Notes under the pieces: generated by a model
The model's database searches: none
Seen by the model: only the letters and a program-made list of their open reading frames with translations
What the model was told of the DNA's origin: nothing
Assembly: GCA_033002965.1 (NCBI GenBank)
Contig: JAURVB010013824.1
Span: forward strand, 47,168-111,167
Length of the DNA stretch: 64,000 nt
DNA from: Piper betle
Taxonomy: Eukaryota > Streptophyta > Magnoliopsida > Piperales > Piperaceae
Direction of reading: 5' to 3'
Position numbers and translations under genes: made by a program
Shown here: in pieces, positions 1 to 13,358 of the stretch
Layout: every line of letters begins with the position of its first letter
Numbering within the stretch: position 1 is the stretch's first letter

Positions 1-1508
1 CTACAGTTACAAGTACAATCACCAACACATTTCTCCTATTCGAAGACCCAGAGCCTGCAAATAAAATTTGTGGTAAAGTTTTATCCATACTTCGCATTAT
101 TGGTACTCTCAAAACCTGATAAAAATTGAACCCACCATAAACACTTTTTTACGAAACTCTTCATAACATCAATAGATATAACCGAACTTAAGTGAAGTTA
201 AAAGCTTTAAAACCTTACCCAGATCAGAGGTTTCCAATTCAGAGCTGTCTAGACGCAAGAAGAAAGCCTGACCCCGTGGATAAAACGCCTGCATATCAAT
301 AAGACTGCGTTCCCAGATCAAACAAGTCGAGTCAGCCCAAGTCACATTTGCAAATGCATATGCTACACAAGAACAGTTTCTTAAACACTGAGCTTCACAT
401 TCTGCCAAACTCGACCTTCCTACAACTCTTGGCAAGTCAGGAAATGTGGTTTGCGTCTGCCTGTAAAAACCTTCTCCACTCCCACAAACCGGACTCCTCC
501 CTCTTCACACATCCAGAAGTGTAATTCCTTCTACCCCATTCAGCTTGATTCCTAGGGACATATCCTCTCAAGCAGTCACAATCTGTGCCTGGGCCAGATA
601 TGTTGCAGCTGCTAAACTGTCCACAGTAATTGTAGCTAAAGCATTCTTTGCTATGTGACCAGTACAATGGCTGCACATGTCTGATTCCTCTGCAACCACA
701 AGAGCTGCTGAACTCTACCATTTGGAGTCAAGATGAACCTTGTCTGCACAGAATCATCTGACACGGCAATTGTAACATACACCTGTTGGTCACGAGACAA
801 CAAAGTGATATATGACACAAAACCTGGATTCTCTGTCAGGCCACTAAACATGTCACCGTTCCATATAACACCACTTCTCCAGAATCGATCAGTGCCTCTC
901 CACATGACCAGCTCTGCAAGAGGACCTTGAACATCTATTCCCAAGGAATACTCCCCCACAGCAGGGTCGTTGGCATCTTTCCATGATCTAACACGCCACG
1001 TAGCTTGGGTGGTCAAGTTCAACCTCATTCTCATGCCGGGGAGAAAAGTATCCGAAGGATAATCAAAGCTCTCCCACAGCACCGTATCGTTTCTGTACCT
1101 GTGAACAAGATTCCCAGACGGTGAAAGAACCGCAACCACATCTCTATCACTAATGGCAGCTCCACTTATGTTGGAGCTCCAGAGTGTGTTGTTCCTTCCA
1201 TCCAACACGACCAGATTGCCATCTCCGGCTATGGAGAACGCGCCAGATGAATCTGGAACTGGGTTTTCTCTGTTCGCCACCCAGACAATAGTAGGACCAG
1301 GAATGTTCGTGTACCATATCCCAACATACCGATTGGTGGAGTTCCCGGGAGTGAAGAAGCCCAAGGTGAAGCTACCACCTACTGAAACAATCGTCTCATT
1401 GTCTCTGACAGGATCTTGGGGTGTTATCCTATCAACTTGTCCAAAGCAAACGGCAATAAGAGCACTCCACCATATGATGAACAAGCTAAGGGAGGAAGAT
1501 GGAACCAT
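1..1508 (-). pseudogene. GLRK-1: G-type lectin receptor-like kinase, extracellular part, frameshifted, cut by window edge
   Basis: Membrane receptor kinase of the S-locus/SD1 family; the kinase exons lie beyond base 1. Exon 1 (1508 to 219) starts at an ATG followed by a hydrophobic signal peptide (MVPSSSLSLFIIWWSALIAV) and a B-lectin domain ([31 protein letters not shown]). An S-locus glycoprotein/EGF-like region with ordered cysteines and a PAN domain (CEAQCLRNCSCVAYAF) follow. Exon 1 ends at a GTAAGG donor. Intron 218-55 ends in CAG, and the exon at 54-1 encodes a basic stretch then a transmembrane segment (NVLVIVLVTV). Two single-base shifts break the frame, one near 680-690 before the 'LYWSHSKEC' stretch and one near 485-500 before the PAN domain. 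Without them the protein would align with GLRK-2 and GLRK-5. It is probably a pseudogene, although sequencing indels cannot be excluded from one sequence. Confidence 0.85.
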
Positions 1509-2857
1509 GTAGGGAGATCAAAGATTGCTTTTGCAGGGAAGAGTGGCTAGCGTTGAAATCTTAGAAACAATTAATGTAGGAATGATTCGAGTGAGGTTAG
1601 ATGGATGGGTCTTTGATGGGAATGGAAGTTGATAAGTGCAGATGATAGATTTCCACGGGGTCGTGTTTTGTACAGAGGTGTACAATGGGCAGCCAGTCAA
1701 GTTTCAATCACGACGGCTAAAGCTTTCCGTGTATGGCAATCTCAGAGATTGGCTGTCAAATTTGTCAAGTCGCTAGACTGTGGGCGTCCCGCTCAGCTCA
1801 ACTTGCAATTAAACTAATGACAGACTTGACCTGTTTTCTGAGCTTGGAAAGTTGTGTCTCTTACAAGGAAATGGCCAGATAATCCAAACGAGACCGGTGT
1901 TAATCGAGTTGCAGGAGTACTCTTTTTGTTTTGTGTGCCCGTGTGAAAGCAACAGTTTATTCCATGGCAAATGCCAAAGCTTAACAGCAGTAAACTGTAA
2001 ATTTCACCCACATGAAAAAGAAAACCCATGAAAGAAAAGATGGTTCTCAACAAAATTTTTTGCGGGAAAATCGATTAAATTTTAAGACACAAAACAAACA
2101 GAAGACATCTTCCTCTTTTCTATAAGGAAAACAGAAAAATTTGCTTATCATATTTGCTAACGGAAGTCCTCCTTAGAATGGCCCAGGAAAGCACTTGTGA
2201 AAAGCAGTCATCTCAAAGTCGTAATCTAACTGCCCTACGCAAAAGACGTTTTAAAGTAAATTTATTATAATTCTTATTATTTCAAAAAAATTATCCTGGC
2301 ATAATTAGCTTTTAGTCACTATAAAAAAATTTGCTTAGTTATTAAAATCCATTTTGCCCCCAATTTTTTTAGTTATAATTATCAAAAACTAAGGAGGTCA
2401 TAATAAATTATATTTATTTGAGGAATTTTGTTCAGTATTTAAAAAATAAAATAAAATGAGGTCGACCGCTTTTTCATATATTTATAAAGTTTTGTGATGT
2501 TTTAGGAAGATTACCTCTACTACTTTATATTTAGAAATGTTAGACAAACTTCTTTTAATATCTTTATATCGTTATAATTTTTTATTTATCGAACAAAAAG
2601 TGCAAAACAAGATAACCATCACCTACTAAACATTTAACAAAGACTTCACAGGGACAAAAAGTAATTAAAAAGAATATATTTTTAAATTAAATAATGATGA
2701 CATTGAGATGATACCTGGTCTGATTCTAAATTAAATACTTAACTTTACCAAAATAATTATGCATGGTACGCTTCTAAGTTAAACACTCATTAAAATTGTG
2801 GGCCGTATCTTGATTGTGGGCCTTTTTAGTATTACCCAAGCCCAAGATTAACCCACG
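1509..2857. other. Spacer upstream of GLRK-1
   Basis: Promoter-side spacer of GLRK-1, increasingly AT-rich from about 2060 onward. I see no convincing coding sequence, RNA gene or bounded repeat here. Confidence 0.5.
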
Positions 2858-2904
2858 TTGAGGAGCCCAAGCCCACCTTCCCTCGTTTTACTCGCATTAC
2901 AGAG

Positions 2905-3048
2905 ATGGATCCTCTCGCCGGGTATTCCCGCCCCCTCGTCCATCGCCGGTGTGAATCGCCGGCCAATGACGCCTCCTCCGATCATCAACCCTTCAATTTT
3001 CGAGATGGATCCTCTCCTATCAGTGTCTCATCATCCCTGTTGAAGATG
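2905..3048 (+). CDS. Candidate first exon of an unidentified gene
   Basis: An ATG opens 48 codons (starting MDPLAGYSRPLVHRRCESP) in a locally GC-richer patch and runs exactly into a GT dinucleotide at 3049. That is how a first coding exon ending in a splice donor looks. The next bases are a T-rich intron-like stretch. I do not recognise the protein. A short open stretch at 3838-4047 on the same strand might be a later exon, but I could not connect the two. It could equally be a captured exon fragment. Confidence 0.25.
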
Positions 3049-3059
3049 GTATTGACGAA

Positions 3060-4834
3060 AGAATTTTTTTTTTTACATTAATTTGTAGAAGTTTTAATTT
3101 TTATTCCCGTAGAAGAAAAAGTAGTAGAACAGTTATCATTGATTGACAAGTAGGGAATGTGAGAGGTGGGAGGGAGCTGGTGAAATAAATGTGCTTCACC
3201 ATTTGTTTCCTTGCTTATTTTTACACAAAAAATAATTGTTTGAACAGAAATTTGAAATGTGAGTCTCAAGAGGAACAGTCAAACGCTAAATTGCATTTCA
3301 TGAATCATCATTACAATAGAATTATTTGAATGTTTTCTTTGTTGTTTGCTCTGATATGTTTTCTTCTTGTAGAAACATGATTGGGTGAACCTTAATTTGC
3401 AGCTCTAATATTTACGAGAAATTGAGGACTGACTAACCGGTGCATAGTACATGGCCCTAGTTCACTTGTGTAAATGTAAGCTTCTTTTTCATTATGATGT
3501 GTGAATCAAAAAGTTTGCCAACATTTGAAAATTGTCCTACTCTATTGTTAGTTTTAATGTGGATGAAACATAAAATATGTAATGACAAAATTATTATGAT
3601 GCTAAATTGAGGAAGTGTTGTGCGCAAATTTACCATTGTGATTGCAGTTTATAGATAAAATGTTAATAGCAAAACAGTTGTGATAACTCTTAAAAGTACT
3701 TTTTTATGCCTTTGATGAGTTTTACCAATGATTAGGCATTTGCTTGCTTGAATTTTTAACTAAAATTCCTAGTGCTTTTAGAGGGTTTATCCTTATCAAG
3801 TTCATGGCATTTATTTTTTGGGCATCTGTAGAGGTACTTGCTTGAATATCTGTGCAGCAGGAAGCAAATAACCTTGGTTAATGATGTAAAGAATAAGTCC
3901 AGGTCCTTTGGATGTGGGGTTGAAGCCCACTCATGTCATTTTGAGTGTAAGCTAAGACGTACCCATTTTATCCTATACTTCACAAATGACATTCTTGATG
4001 AATGTACAATAGATGAAGATGAGTTGGCCTTATTATTCTTTGAGTAAAAGTTAGGGATGAACAATCAGGGATGCTATCACTCCTTTGTTTTTTAGCAAGG
4101 CAAGTTTTTAGTTACACACATACAATTAGTTAGTATAGTGGTCGTATGCTTAGTCCATCTCAACATCACCAAGGGAGGAAAATGGGTTGAGAGCTCACCC
4201 ATGGCAAGAATCTAACCCAAGACCTCTCACAAAGGGAAGGTGTTCCCAACCAATGGGATAAGGAACCAACACCTACTATCTAGGACATCCACACATTGAA
4301 TTCTTCAAAAGACAGAAAATCAAATTACCTTGGATGGACAAAGAGTGTTGCACCTGCTCATAAATGGAAAGCCTCTTTTTGTTGCAAAAACTACCTAAGT
4401 CCTAATTCCTACTGGCACTGGTTTCTAAAAATCAAAACTAAACCTCCAAACAAGGGACTCAATGATGAAGTTGGTTGTACTTCTGTCAACTAATATTGAC
4501 ATTAGTTGTTGATTCATGACTCTGGAAACTGGCTGTTTCTTCTATGGTATGCCCGTCCATTGCATGGAGTTGTGAGATTGTATATATTTTCCTTTATGTG
4601 GTATTCGAAAGATGAAACCGACCTTGATTCCTATTACTTACAGGTTAAAGAGTACCCATGTTTTCAGCATTAAGCACCTAGAGGAATTTATTAGCATATA
4701 GTTATAGGTAGCCATGTTTTGATTGAAGATAACCTCTCAGAACGTGGCATTATTACTGTTTTTCTTCAGCTACTTTTGTTTTGTACCCTCTGCTATTTGG
4801 CTGCCAGCCCGTTGAACTTGCATCAAAGACCATC
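3060..4834. other. Spacer with a possible SINE-like relic
   Basis: No firm gene was found. On the minus strand around 4290-4128 there is a stretch whose order (CCCATTGGTTGGG, then GGTCTTGGGTTAGATTCTTG) resembles a tRNA-derived Pol III A-box/B-box head of plant SINEs. No poly(A) tail or target duplication was identified, so this is a weak call. Confidence 0.25.
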
Positions 4835-7800
4835 TTAGCGAGGGGCTACAGCGGTCAGAGTCACCAGATTTACTGAATAGCCGTTGGAAGCTGTACCAGA
4901 TGAACCAATGTATGAATGTATATAGTTGGAGAAAGCAGGCATGTTAGGTTCTGGAAGAGTAGCATTGTTACTGCCTAGCATTGAAATGATGGTAACCATG
5001 CTTGGACGATCATTGGCATCTACTTGTACGCATAGTAATCCCAGATTGATGCATTTTAGAACTTGATGTGCATCAAATGATTCCTTGTACACTAGATCCG
5101 TCAGCTCCATCCTTTTGCCTTCTACCCACAAATGCCATGCCTACAAAAAAGTTCAACTCTGTTAATGTCTGAACTCCCCAAAAACGAAGGTTTAACCTGT
5201 TCATGCATGAGTCTCAGGTTCATACATTTTCCAACAGGTATGTTGAATGTTGAGAAGGGTAAAACCCCGTGTTCTTCTTCCCAGTGACAATTTCTTTGAG
5301 AAGCACGCCAAAACTGAAGACATCGGATTTCTCAGAGAAGTTTCCATGCAATGCATATTCAGGCGCCATATATCCACTGCATTTGCAAATGCATATTAGA
5401 GCTTAATAAGATGGGCAGTCACAGGTTAATTTGTACATTGCCTAGATGTCATTGGATTATGTATGCATTCACTAGTGTCAAAGAATCTATTAGTGGCTAG
5501 AGAATGGATGAACTTACTGTGTACCAACAACTCTGTTTGTATTTGCCTCAATCTGGCTGCCTGCAAAGATCCTGGCCATGCCAAAGTCTGAAATTTTTGG
5601 GTTCATTTCAGCGTCTAACAAGATGTTAATTGCTTTCAGATCTCGGTGGATTATTTTTAATCTTGAATATCTGTGCAGATATAGAAGGCCTTGAGCGATT
5701 CCCTCGATAATATTGAAACGCATCTTCCAGGTTGGCAGTGCCTTCTGTGTGGGATCTGAAGATCAAAAGAAAGAGAAACACTGAAATAGGTACGTTCTAG
5801 AGAAACAGGTGTTTGATATGTTCTATCTAAGCGTTTGACTTGGGTTCAACCAAGAATTAGATAATATTCCATATAATAGTAGATGGGTCCAAGTATGTTT
5901 TCTTGGTACCCGCACCAGATTTTTATGTTGGACTTTGGCGATGGGCTCCACCTCATTTCTCAACTCTGTTAGGCCTTGTCCGGAGCTTTCAGACAATCTT
6001 TTCACAGCAACATCTTGCCCATGTAATTTCCCCTGAAATTTTGTATTAACAAGGTTTCACACAGCAGAAGTTTTTTTTGGCAAATCTAATCAAATCGTTG
6101 AAACTGCAGAGACAACCAAGTGGAGAGAAACATAATTGAATTGGTGGATGGTACCTACCATGCACACTGACCCGAATCCTCCTTGTCCGAGCTTAATAGC
6201 TTCATCAAAATTGTTTGTTGCTATTACTACGTTGTGGAACTGGAACAGTTGCACCTCAGACGCAATTACATCTTTGGAATTGGAAGCATTGATACGAGCA
6301 ATTTGACATTTACGCTCTGCTTCTTTTCAGGTGAGTAACAAATTAAGAACTTGTTAAACTTAATAAGTAGGTGAAGAACTTGTAAACTTAATATGCCCCT
6401 CACATTCTGCTATCATATTTAATGTAATACCTGGCTTGTATAGTCTCAGCGAAAGACAATATACGATACTACCTAAAACGCACACAAACAGGCCATCGGT
6501 AAGAATCAGCAAAATCATTGACACACCTCTCCTTTTCGACGACTCAATGGGCCCTGCAAAAAATTATGATCATCTCATGACCGACATTTTTGATCTGCTA
6601 GCAGGGTTGTGTATATATTTTCTATGATCATGCTCATAATTTGGTCCTTGCAAGCTAGAAATATAAAACAACCATATAGCGAGAATAGTACGAATGAAGT
6701 TGAGCTTTCGAATGTACCAAGTTCCGAGCTCTCTAGACGAAGGTAGAAAGTCTGATCATGCCCGGTTACACCCCTAATGTCAATAAGATCGCCTACCCAG
6801 GTCAAGCATGTGGAATTGGCCCAAGTCACATTAGCAAACGCATAGGCTACACATGAACAATCTCTTTGGCATTGATGTTCACACTCCCTTGTACTAGATT
6901 TACCCACAACCACCGGCAAGTCAGGGTGTATGTTCTGATCAATCTGGTAAAACCCATCTCCACCTTTTGCACAATCCAACTCCCTTCTTCTCACACAATC
7001 AGATGTGTAATTGTCCTTATACCATTCTTCTTCGTTCTTGGGCACATACCCTTTCAAGCAATTACAACCTGTGCCTAGCCCGTTCATGTTGCAGCTCCCA
7101 AATGCTCCACAAAAGTTGTGATCGTTGCATCTTTCGCTATGCGACCACCATACCCGTTCCCACTTCTTGCTCCCCTCCTGCCATGAAAGCTGTTGCACTC
7201 GACCGGTGGGAGTTAACACAAATCTAGTCCTGATAGAATCATCTGATATAGATAGAGTCACATAAACGTCTTGGTCATAGGCCAAAACAGTGAGATGAAC
7301 TTTGCGTTTTGAGTCAACCTATTGAGCATCTCCCCATTACATATAACGCCACTTCTCCAAAGCCGATCTGAAGCATTCCATATGACTAGCTGTGCAAGAG
7401 GGCCTTGGATCTCCATGCTAGCAGAGAATGCCCCAGGGGAAGGATCATTGGTATCTTTCCATGATCTAAGATGCCACGTATCACGAGTGGTCAAGTTCAA
7501 TCTGAGCTTCATGCCGGGAAGGAACGTGTCAGTAGGATAATTGAAACTCTCCCACAATAGTGTCTCATTTCTGTGCCTAAGGACCAGATTTCCTGATTGC
7601 AAGAGAACTGCACTGACATCTTCATTACTGGTTATAGCTCCAGTTAGTCTTGTCCTCCAGAGGGTGTTGTTTTTACCATCCATGATTACAAGGTTGCCAT
7701 CTTGGGCAATGGCAAGGGAGCCAGAGGAATCTAGAACTGGGTTGTCTCTGTTTGCTACCCAGATAACAGTAGGACCAGGAATTTTGCTGTACCATATTCC

Positions 7801-7988
7801 GACATACCGATTGCTGGAGTTGCCGGGGGTGAAGAAGCCCAAGGCAAAGCTCTCACCTAAGAAATTATCGTCTCGTTGTCATTGACAGGATCACTTGGTG
7901 TGATCCTATCCTGCCAGGAACAAGTAACAAGAAGAGAGCATATCCAGCATAGGGAGATCAAGAGCAGCTTACAAGAAGGCGAAACCAT
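4835..7988 (-). pseudogene. GLRK-2: G-type lectin receptor-like kinase, all exons present, several disabled
   Basis: Seven-exon layout on the minus strand: exon 1 7988-6718 (signal peptide, B-lectin, SLG/EGF, PAN), exon 2 6553-6431 (transmembrane), exon 3 about 6325-6160 (juxtamembrane and glycine loop LGQGGFGSVCM), exon 4 about 6034-5870, exon 5 5755-5518 ([11 protein letters not shown]), exon 6 about 5376-5230 (MAPEYALHG), exon 7 5140-4835 ending in SPR-type 'VAPR' and stop. Lesions: a TAG with frameshift near 7857 just before the GFF motif, a frameshift near 7290, and an exon 4 that loses homology after 'HKNLVR' and runs into stops, so the middle of the N-lobe is gone. The glycine loop also reads SVCM instead of the usual PVYK. 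It lies head to tail with GLRK-1 and GLRK-3. Confidence 0.85.
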
Positions 7989-8939
7989 GTAGAACCCAAG
8001 ATCTTTTATGGGTGAGAGTAGAAATCAATGGAAGGGAAGTGTTGCTTAGGCCGGACATATTTTGGGTATCGTCTGGAAACCAATTCAGTGGCTAATCAAG
8101 TTGGCGAGCGTATGTCCAAGCCATGCAGGTGAACAGCCAACGACTTTAAACTCAATGAATCAACACATATGGTGAAGGGATAAAGGGTAATAAACTTTTT
8201 GGTTAATACCGCTCTTGCAACGCCAAAATTAAGAAGGCTCCAAAAGCAGAGTTTGCATGCATGGAGCCACAGTCTAGTGATCAGTGGTCATGCATTAATG
8301 CTCCCTCCCTCGAAGGGGCGCGCAGAGGAGTCAGATCCTGCTACTGGGAACAAACACTGCGTCATATGCCCGTATACTGCTAGTCTTTTAATTCCTCAAA
8401 GAGTTCCTGAGTGAAGGACCTTAGGCCGCAGGTTTGAAGGTTAATGTTAGAAATTATCATTTAATTTTTATTTATTTACTAAAGGTTGTGATACTCCTTA
8501 AGGTAACTACCTCTAATAAAAAGTTATTAGACCAAAAAATGTTATTATTAGATGATACATTTTCTTATTTTATAAATATTTGTGATGGGTTTAACACATT
8601 TTAAATGGCTTGAATTATTTGTGCAAGATGACCTAACAAACATATTTTAAATGGTTCAAATTATTCGTGCGAGATAAATAGATAATTTTTAATTTGTGAT
8701 TTTTCTAGACCAGAAGTCTAATTTTTACTGTGTATACATGAGGTAAGTAATTTTATATTACTTCAATATTTTGATGAAATAAGCTTAATCTTCCGTTAAC
8801 ATGTGTTATAGATTTATAGATAGAAGATGAAATTTTTAGGTGATCTTTGAGATTCATAGCTGATAAGATGGTAGTTTAGAAAAGTAAAATTATGTAAAAT
8901 CCCAACCTATAACTTTATACGCTCTCATACATGACCTTC
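7989..8939. other. Spacer between GLRK-2 and GLRK-3
   Basis: Upstream region of GLRK-2 and downstream region of GLRK-3. It is AT-rich from 8460 on. No gene, RNA or bounded repeat recognised. Confidence 0.5.
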
Positions 8940-11900
8940 TCAACGAGGAGCTAGCGTGCTTATAGTCACCTGGTCTACAGAATTGCTTTCGGTTTCGGCA
9001 ACTGCGGCAGGAGAAGCAATTCTTGAGGTTCTAGTACTATTGGAGAAAGCAGGCATAGCTGGTTTGGGAAGATCTTGAGCTGTCACCGTCTAGCATGGAA
9101 ATGACAGACGCCAGAGTTGGTCGATCAGTAGCATCCTCTTAAACACACAGTGATCCGACATTGATGCATTGCAGAACTTCTTGTGAATCATATTCTTCTC
9201 CCCATACAGGATCAATCAGCTCCATCCCGCTACCTTCTACCCACGAGTGCCAAACCTACAAAATTGTTCCCCTCCATTTTACAAATGTTGATTCTTCTGA
9301 GCCAATGTAGCTGATACACAATAACAATTCAAGAAGTAAAAAATAAAAGAACTTGAAGTGCATACATTCCCCAGTCCGTGTATTGAATGTTTGGAAAGGT
9401 AGAATTCTGTGTTCTTCTTTCCTGTGACAATTTCTATGAGCAACAGCTGAATTCATCTGATTTTTCGGAGAAGTTACCATCCAATGCGTATTCAGGTTCC
9501 ATGTATCCACTGTAGTTGAGTGACCACAAGAAATTGGTAAGATGTTTTTGCTATTTATGAATGTATGATTAAAATTGAGACTTGAGAGTTTACACTCACA
9601 ATGTACCAACAACTCTGTATTAGCCTCGGCCAGGTTGCCTCCAAAGATCCTGGCCATTCCAAAATCTAAAATTTTTGGGTTCATTTCACCATCCAACAAG
9701 ATGTTGCTCGCTTTCAGGTCTCTGTGAATTATTTTTAATCTGGAATACCTGTGTAGATATAGAAGGCCTTGTGCTATTCCTTCTATAATTCTAAAAAGAG
9801 TCTTCCAATCTAGCAGTGCCTTTTATTTCCCATCTGTTGATAAGTAGAGAACTAAAATATGAGTGTCCATAATGAGAGAAGGTAGGAGAGAACTTTGAGA
9901 GTGACTATGAACAAATTATCACTTCAATGTTAACATTGTCATAGAAAGTGAGATGTCGATATTTGAAGTTGTCAATGGCATGTACAATTCTTCAATTTCA
10001 GAGTGTAATGTAAACTAACCAAATAAAAATTTATCCAAGCTTTTGTTTGGCAGAGACTGATAGATGAGCATTTTCTCATCTCCATGGGCACACCAACCCA
10101 GAAGCCTCACAAGACTTTTATGCTAGAGTTTGGCAATGAGCACTTCATTTCTCAACTCCATTAGGCCTTGTCCGGAGCTTTTCGACAATCGCTTGACAGC
10201 AACATCTTGACCCATTAATCTTCCCTGAAAATGTATACATCTCCAACTGTTTATTTTCTCATTTCAAAGGTCAATTAAAAGTAGGGATGGTACCTTGTAT
10301 ACTGGACCAAACCCTCATTGTCCAGGGAAAACTGTGAAGCTGTCGGTTGCTGCCAATATGCTGGAAAACTGGAACAGTGGCACCCATGGTGCAATTTCAT
10401 CTTTGGAGCTAGAAATGCTAGGGTTGTTTAAATGGCCATTCATATTTACTGTTAGCATTGTTTTATTTTGTTCCTGATCCCTACCTATAACAGAAAAAAA
10501 GACGTAGATAGTCATTATACTGCAGTTTGAATGAGCAGAATATATTAGGAAAGCTTTTCCCTCATTGAAAATTATTTGATTTAGATCATTGTGCACACTA
10601 TTTGGGAGGAATTTGCTTGCGTGGCTCGGTAAAATTTCGTTAATATGTAAGCAATAAGTACGTTCCTTGATTTCAAAGATGCAATACCTGTCCTCTCGCA
10701 GCGTTTTCGTCGTCAGAAGCAATAAATACAGCAGATTATTAGACATGTGAAAACGGATATTGGAATAACAATAACTATCAATTTCCTTCTAATTTTTGTA
10801 GTCCCACCCCCTGCAAAGATGATTTTCAGAACAACTCTGCTTACTACCTTCATAACTTGATTTTAATTAACTATCAAGCCATGCATGTAGCGTATATTGA
10901 CAAAGCAGAAGCTAAAGAAATGAGGAAGTATCATTAAAAATGTACGAAGTTCAGAGCTGTCTTGTCTCAAGTAGAGACTGTGACCACGAGAATTGTTAGA
11001 ATGAAGATCAATCAGATCCCTTTCCCAAACCAAACATGTTGAGTTAGTGGTGCTGGTCACATTGGCAAAAGCATAAGCAAAGCAAGAACAGTTACTGAGA
11101 CATTGATCCTCACATTCTCCCAAGCTTGATCGACTCTCCACAGACAATGGCAAGTCAGGCAAAGTCATCTGCTCCAACTTCAAGAACCCATCACCTCCCT
11201 CCTCACAATCCAACTCCCCGTACCTCACACACCCAGAAGAAAAAATTTGGGTCCATTCCTCTTCGAACTTGGGCACATACCCTTGTAGACACTCACAGTA
11301 TGTCTCCGACCCCCGCCAAGTGCAGGTACTGAATGGTCCACATGCATTATACGCATCAAATGCGTTATAATTGGGTACCCACCAAACAAGCTTCCCATCT
11401 TCGAGAATCCTCCCACCATAGAAGCTGCTCAACGCGACCAGTATATGTCAGCACAGACCTGACCCGGGCGGTATCATCTGATGGTGCAAACGTCATATAA
11501 ATTTCTTGGTCGATGACCACAACAGTGTAATAGGACACACAGTTAGCGCTCCGTGTTAGGCCACCGGAGAAGCCTCCGCCCCATGCCCCACTTGCCCACA
11601 AGCGATCAGAGCCTCTCCACACGATTATTTGTACAAGCGAGCTCTGATGTTCCACTCCTAGAGAAAAAGATCCTGGTGCAGGGTCGTCGGCATCTCTCCA
11701 TGAACTAATGTTCCATGCGGCTCCAATGGTCAAGTTCATCCTCAGTCTCATACCGGGAAGGAACATATCCGAAGGACAGTCGAAACTCTCCCACAATACC
11801 ATATCATTTCTTTGCCTTAGGACAAGATTTCCAGATTGCAAAAGAGATGCGCTTACGTCTTTGTTATTGGTGACGGATTCGGTTATGTTGGTGCTCCATA

Positions 11901-12215
11901 GGGTATTGTTCCTTCCATCCAAGACCACCAAATTGTCAGACTTATCGATGGAAAGAGACCCAGCAGAATCTGTAATTGGGTTGTCTCTGTTTGCCACCCA
12001 GACAACAGTAGGGCCAGGAATGTTGTTGTACCATATTCCGCCATAGCGAATGCTCGAGTTCCCGGGGATGAAGCCCAAGACGAAAGTTTCACCTACTGAT
12101 ATGATCGTCTCGTTGTCCTCGACAGGTTCTCTGGTGTTATCCTATCTTGTCCCAAGGAGATGACAATAAGATAAAACGCGGAGAGCAGCAAGATTGGGAG
12201 AGAAGATGAAACCAT
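8940..12215 (-). pseudogene. GLRK-3: G-type lectin receptor-like kinase pseudogene with many stops
   Basis: Same seven-exon plan as the neighbours. Exon 1 is 12215-10946 (signal peptide, B-lectin 'WVANRDNPITDSAG', SLG/EGF, PAN 'CEDQCLSNCSCFAYAF'). Exon 2 is 10810-10688 with the transmembrane run IVIVIPISVFTCLIICCIY. Kinase exons follow down to a C-terminal 'STLAPR' and stop at 8940. Disabling changes that can be read: a frameshift after the mature N-terminus near 12130; a frameshift near 11400; TGA in the transmembrane exon after 'YCF'; TGA replacing a Gly of the nucleotide-binding loop (PGQ-stop-GFGP); TAG before '[10 protein letters not shown]'; a shift after DFG near 9605; a deletion at 'SDEFS' in exon 6; and TAA within 'CV-stop-EDATDRP' in exon 7. 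HRDLKASN is kept. With this many lesions it is clearly dead, and older than GLRK-1. Confidence 0.88.
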
Positions 12216-13340
12216 GTATAGAGAAATCAGTCTTCAATGGATAGTCAAGAAAGAGTAGAGGGGAGTTTATTAATCAGTTTTTCTTTTAATATAAAGGATA
12301 TATATTAATTAACGAGGCTTTAAACTAGAACCTTTTGGAGATTATTTTCTAAACTCTGCCCAGTGGAAAAAAATGAGCATAAATGTCACAAAACATATAT
12401 TTTATTGCCTTGAACTAACTTTGATTAAAGCAAATAAAATTTAAGCCGACCTCTATTTTTTACACCTTGGTTGAATCATAACGGGTTTCCACCTGGGTTG
12501 TCGACATAAACTCTTTTTTTTAAGCTAAAGCTCGCATTCAGCCACTCTCGTTTATTCTATTTTTTTCAAATAAAAATTGGTGTCCCTCAAAAATAAAATT
12601 AAAGAAAATGATGTCAAAAGTAAATTTATATATTTAAAAAGAAAAATTAACAACTCGAGGGAGGGGGGGAGCAATATCCCCTCCACTTTGTTTTCTTAAA
12701 ATTTTGGCGACCCACAAAAAATTTTAAGATCCGATTAATCAATCTAGTACTAGGCTACAAAATCCTTATGTCAAAGTTTGGCTGGTTGATTTTGATCTAA
12801 ATTTGATGTACAGAAAGAAAATAAAATATCGGACAAATACTTCAATCACAAGTCCTCAAAGTTGATCATGAAGAATAGGTTTGGGATCACTCGTACAATT
12901 AAGATTTCACAAAGAGTTGGCGTATGAATCAGGGAATTCCTATCCAGTCTTTGGTGTTGATCACACTTCGGCCCCGTCGTGGGCTGATTGCTGTAAATGG
13001 TTATCCAATTTATTAATTTACTAACCGTCTAAATTAAATTAAACAAAAATAGTAAAAACCTTATTCACTATATAAGAAAATTGGTAAAATTTTTTGTTAA
13101 TTTAGCCTAGCTGACATTGAATATAAATGATAATGGTAGAAAATTCTACAATATTCGATTTAACAGAATATTATTTAAATATTTTATATACAATTGTTAT
13201 TTTAAAAAATAATAATCAACAATTAGGCCATTTTGTTAAATGATTTTTTGGAAACGGTCTGTAAATTACTGACCTTTCATTTTTCTGCTTTTGAAGAAAC
13301 TTTTTTAGCAGATTACAATGAAAGGCTTGACTAAATACTC
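12216..13340. other. AT-rich spacer upstream of GLRK-3
   Basis: Intergenic AT-rich sequence. No gene or bounded repeat was identified by eye. Confidence 0.5.
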
Positions 13341-13358
13341 ATAAGCATATTTGAGAGT

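Noticed and set aside
7258..11432. Separate short genes within GLRK-2 and GLRK-3
   Set aside because: They are consecutive frame segments of single lectin exons broken by frameshifts, or antisense shadows of these exons.
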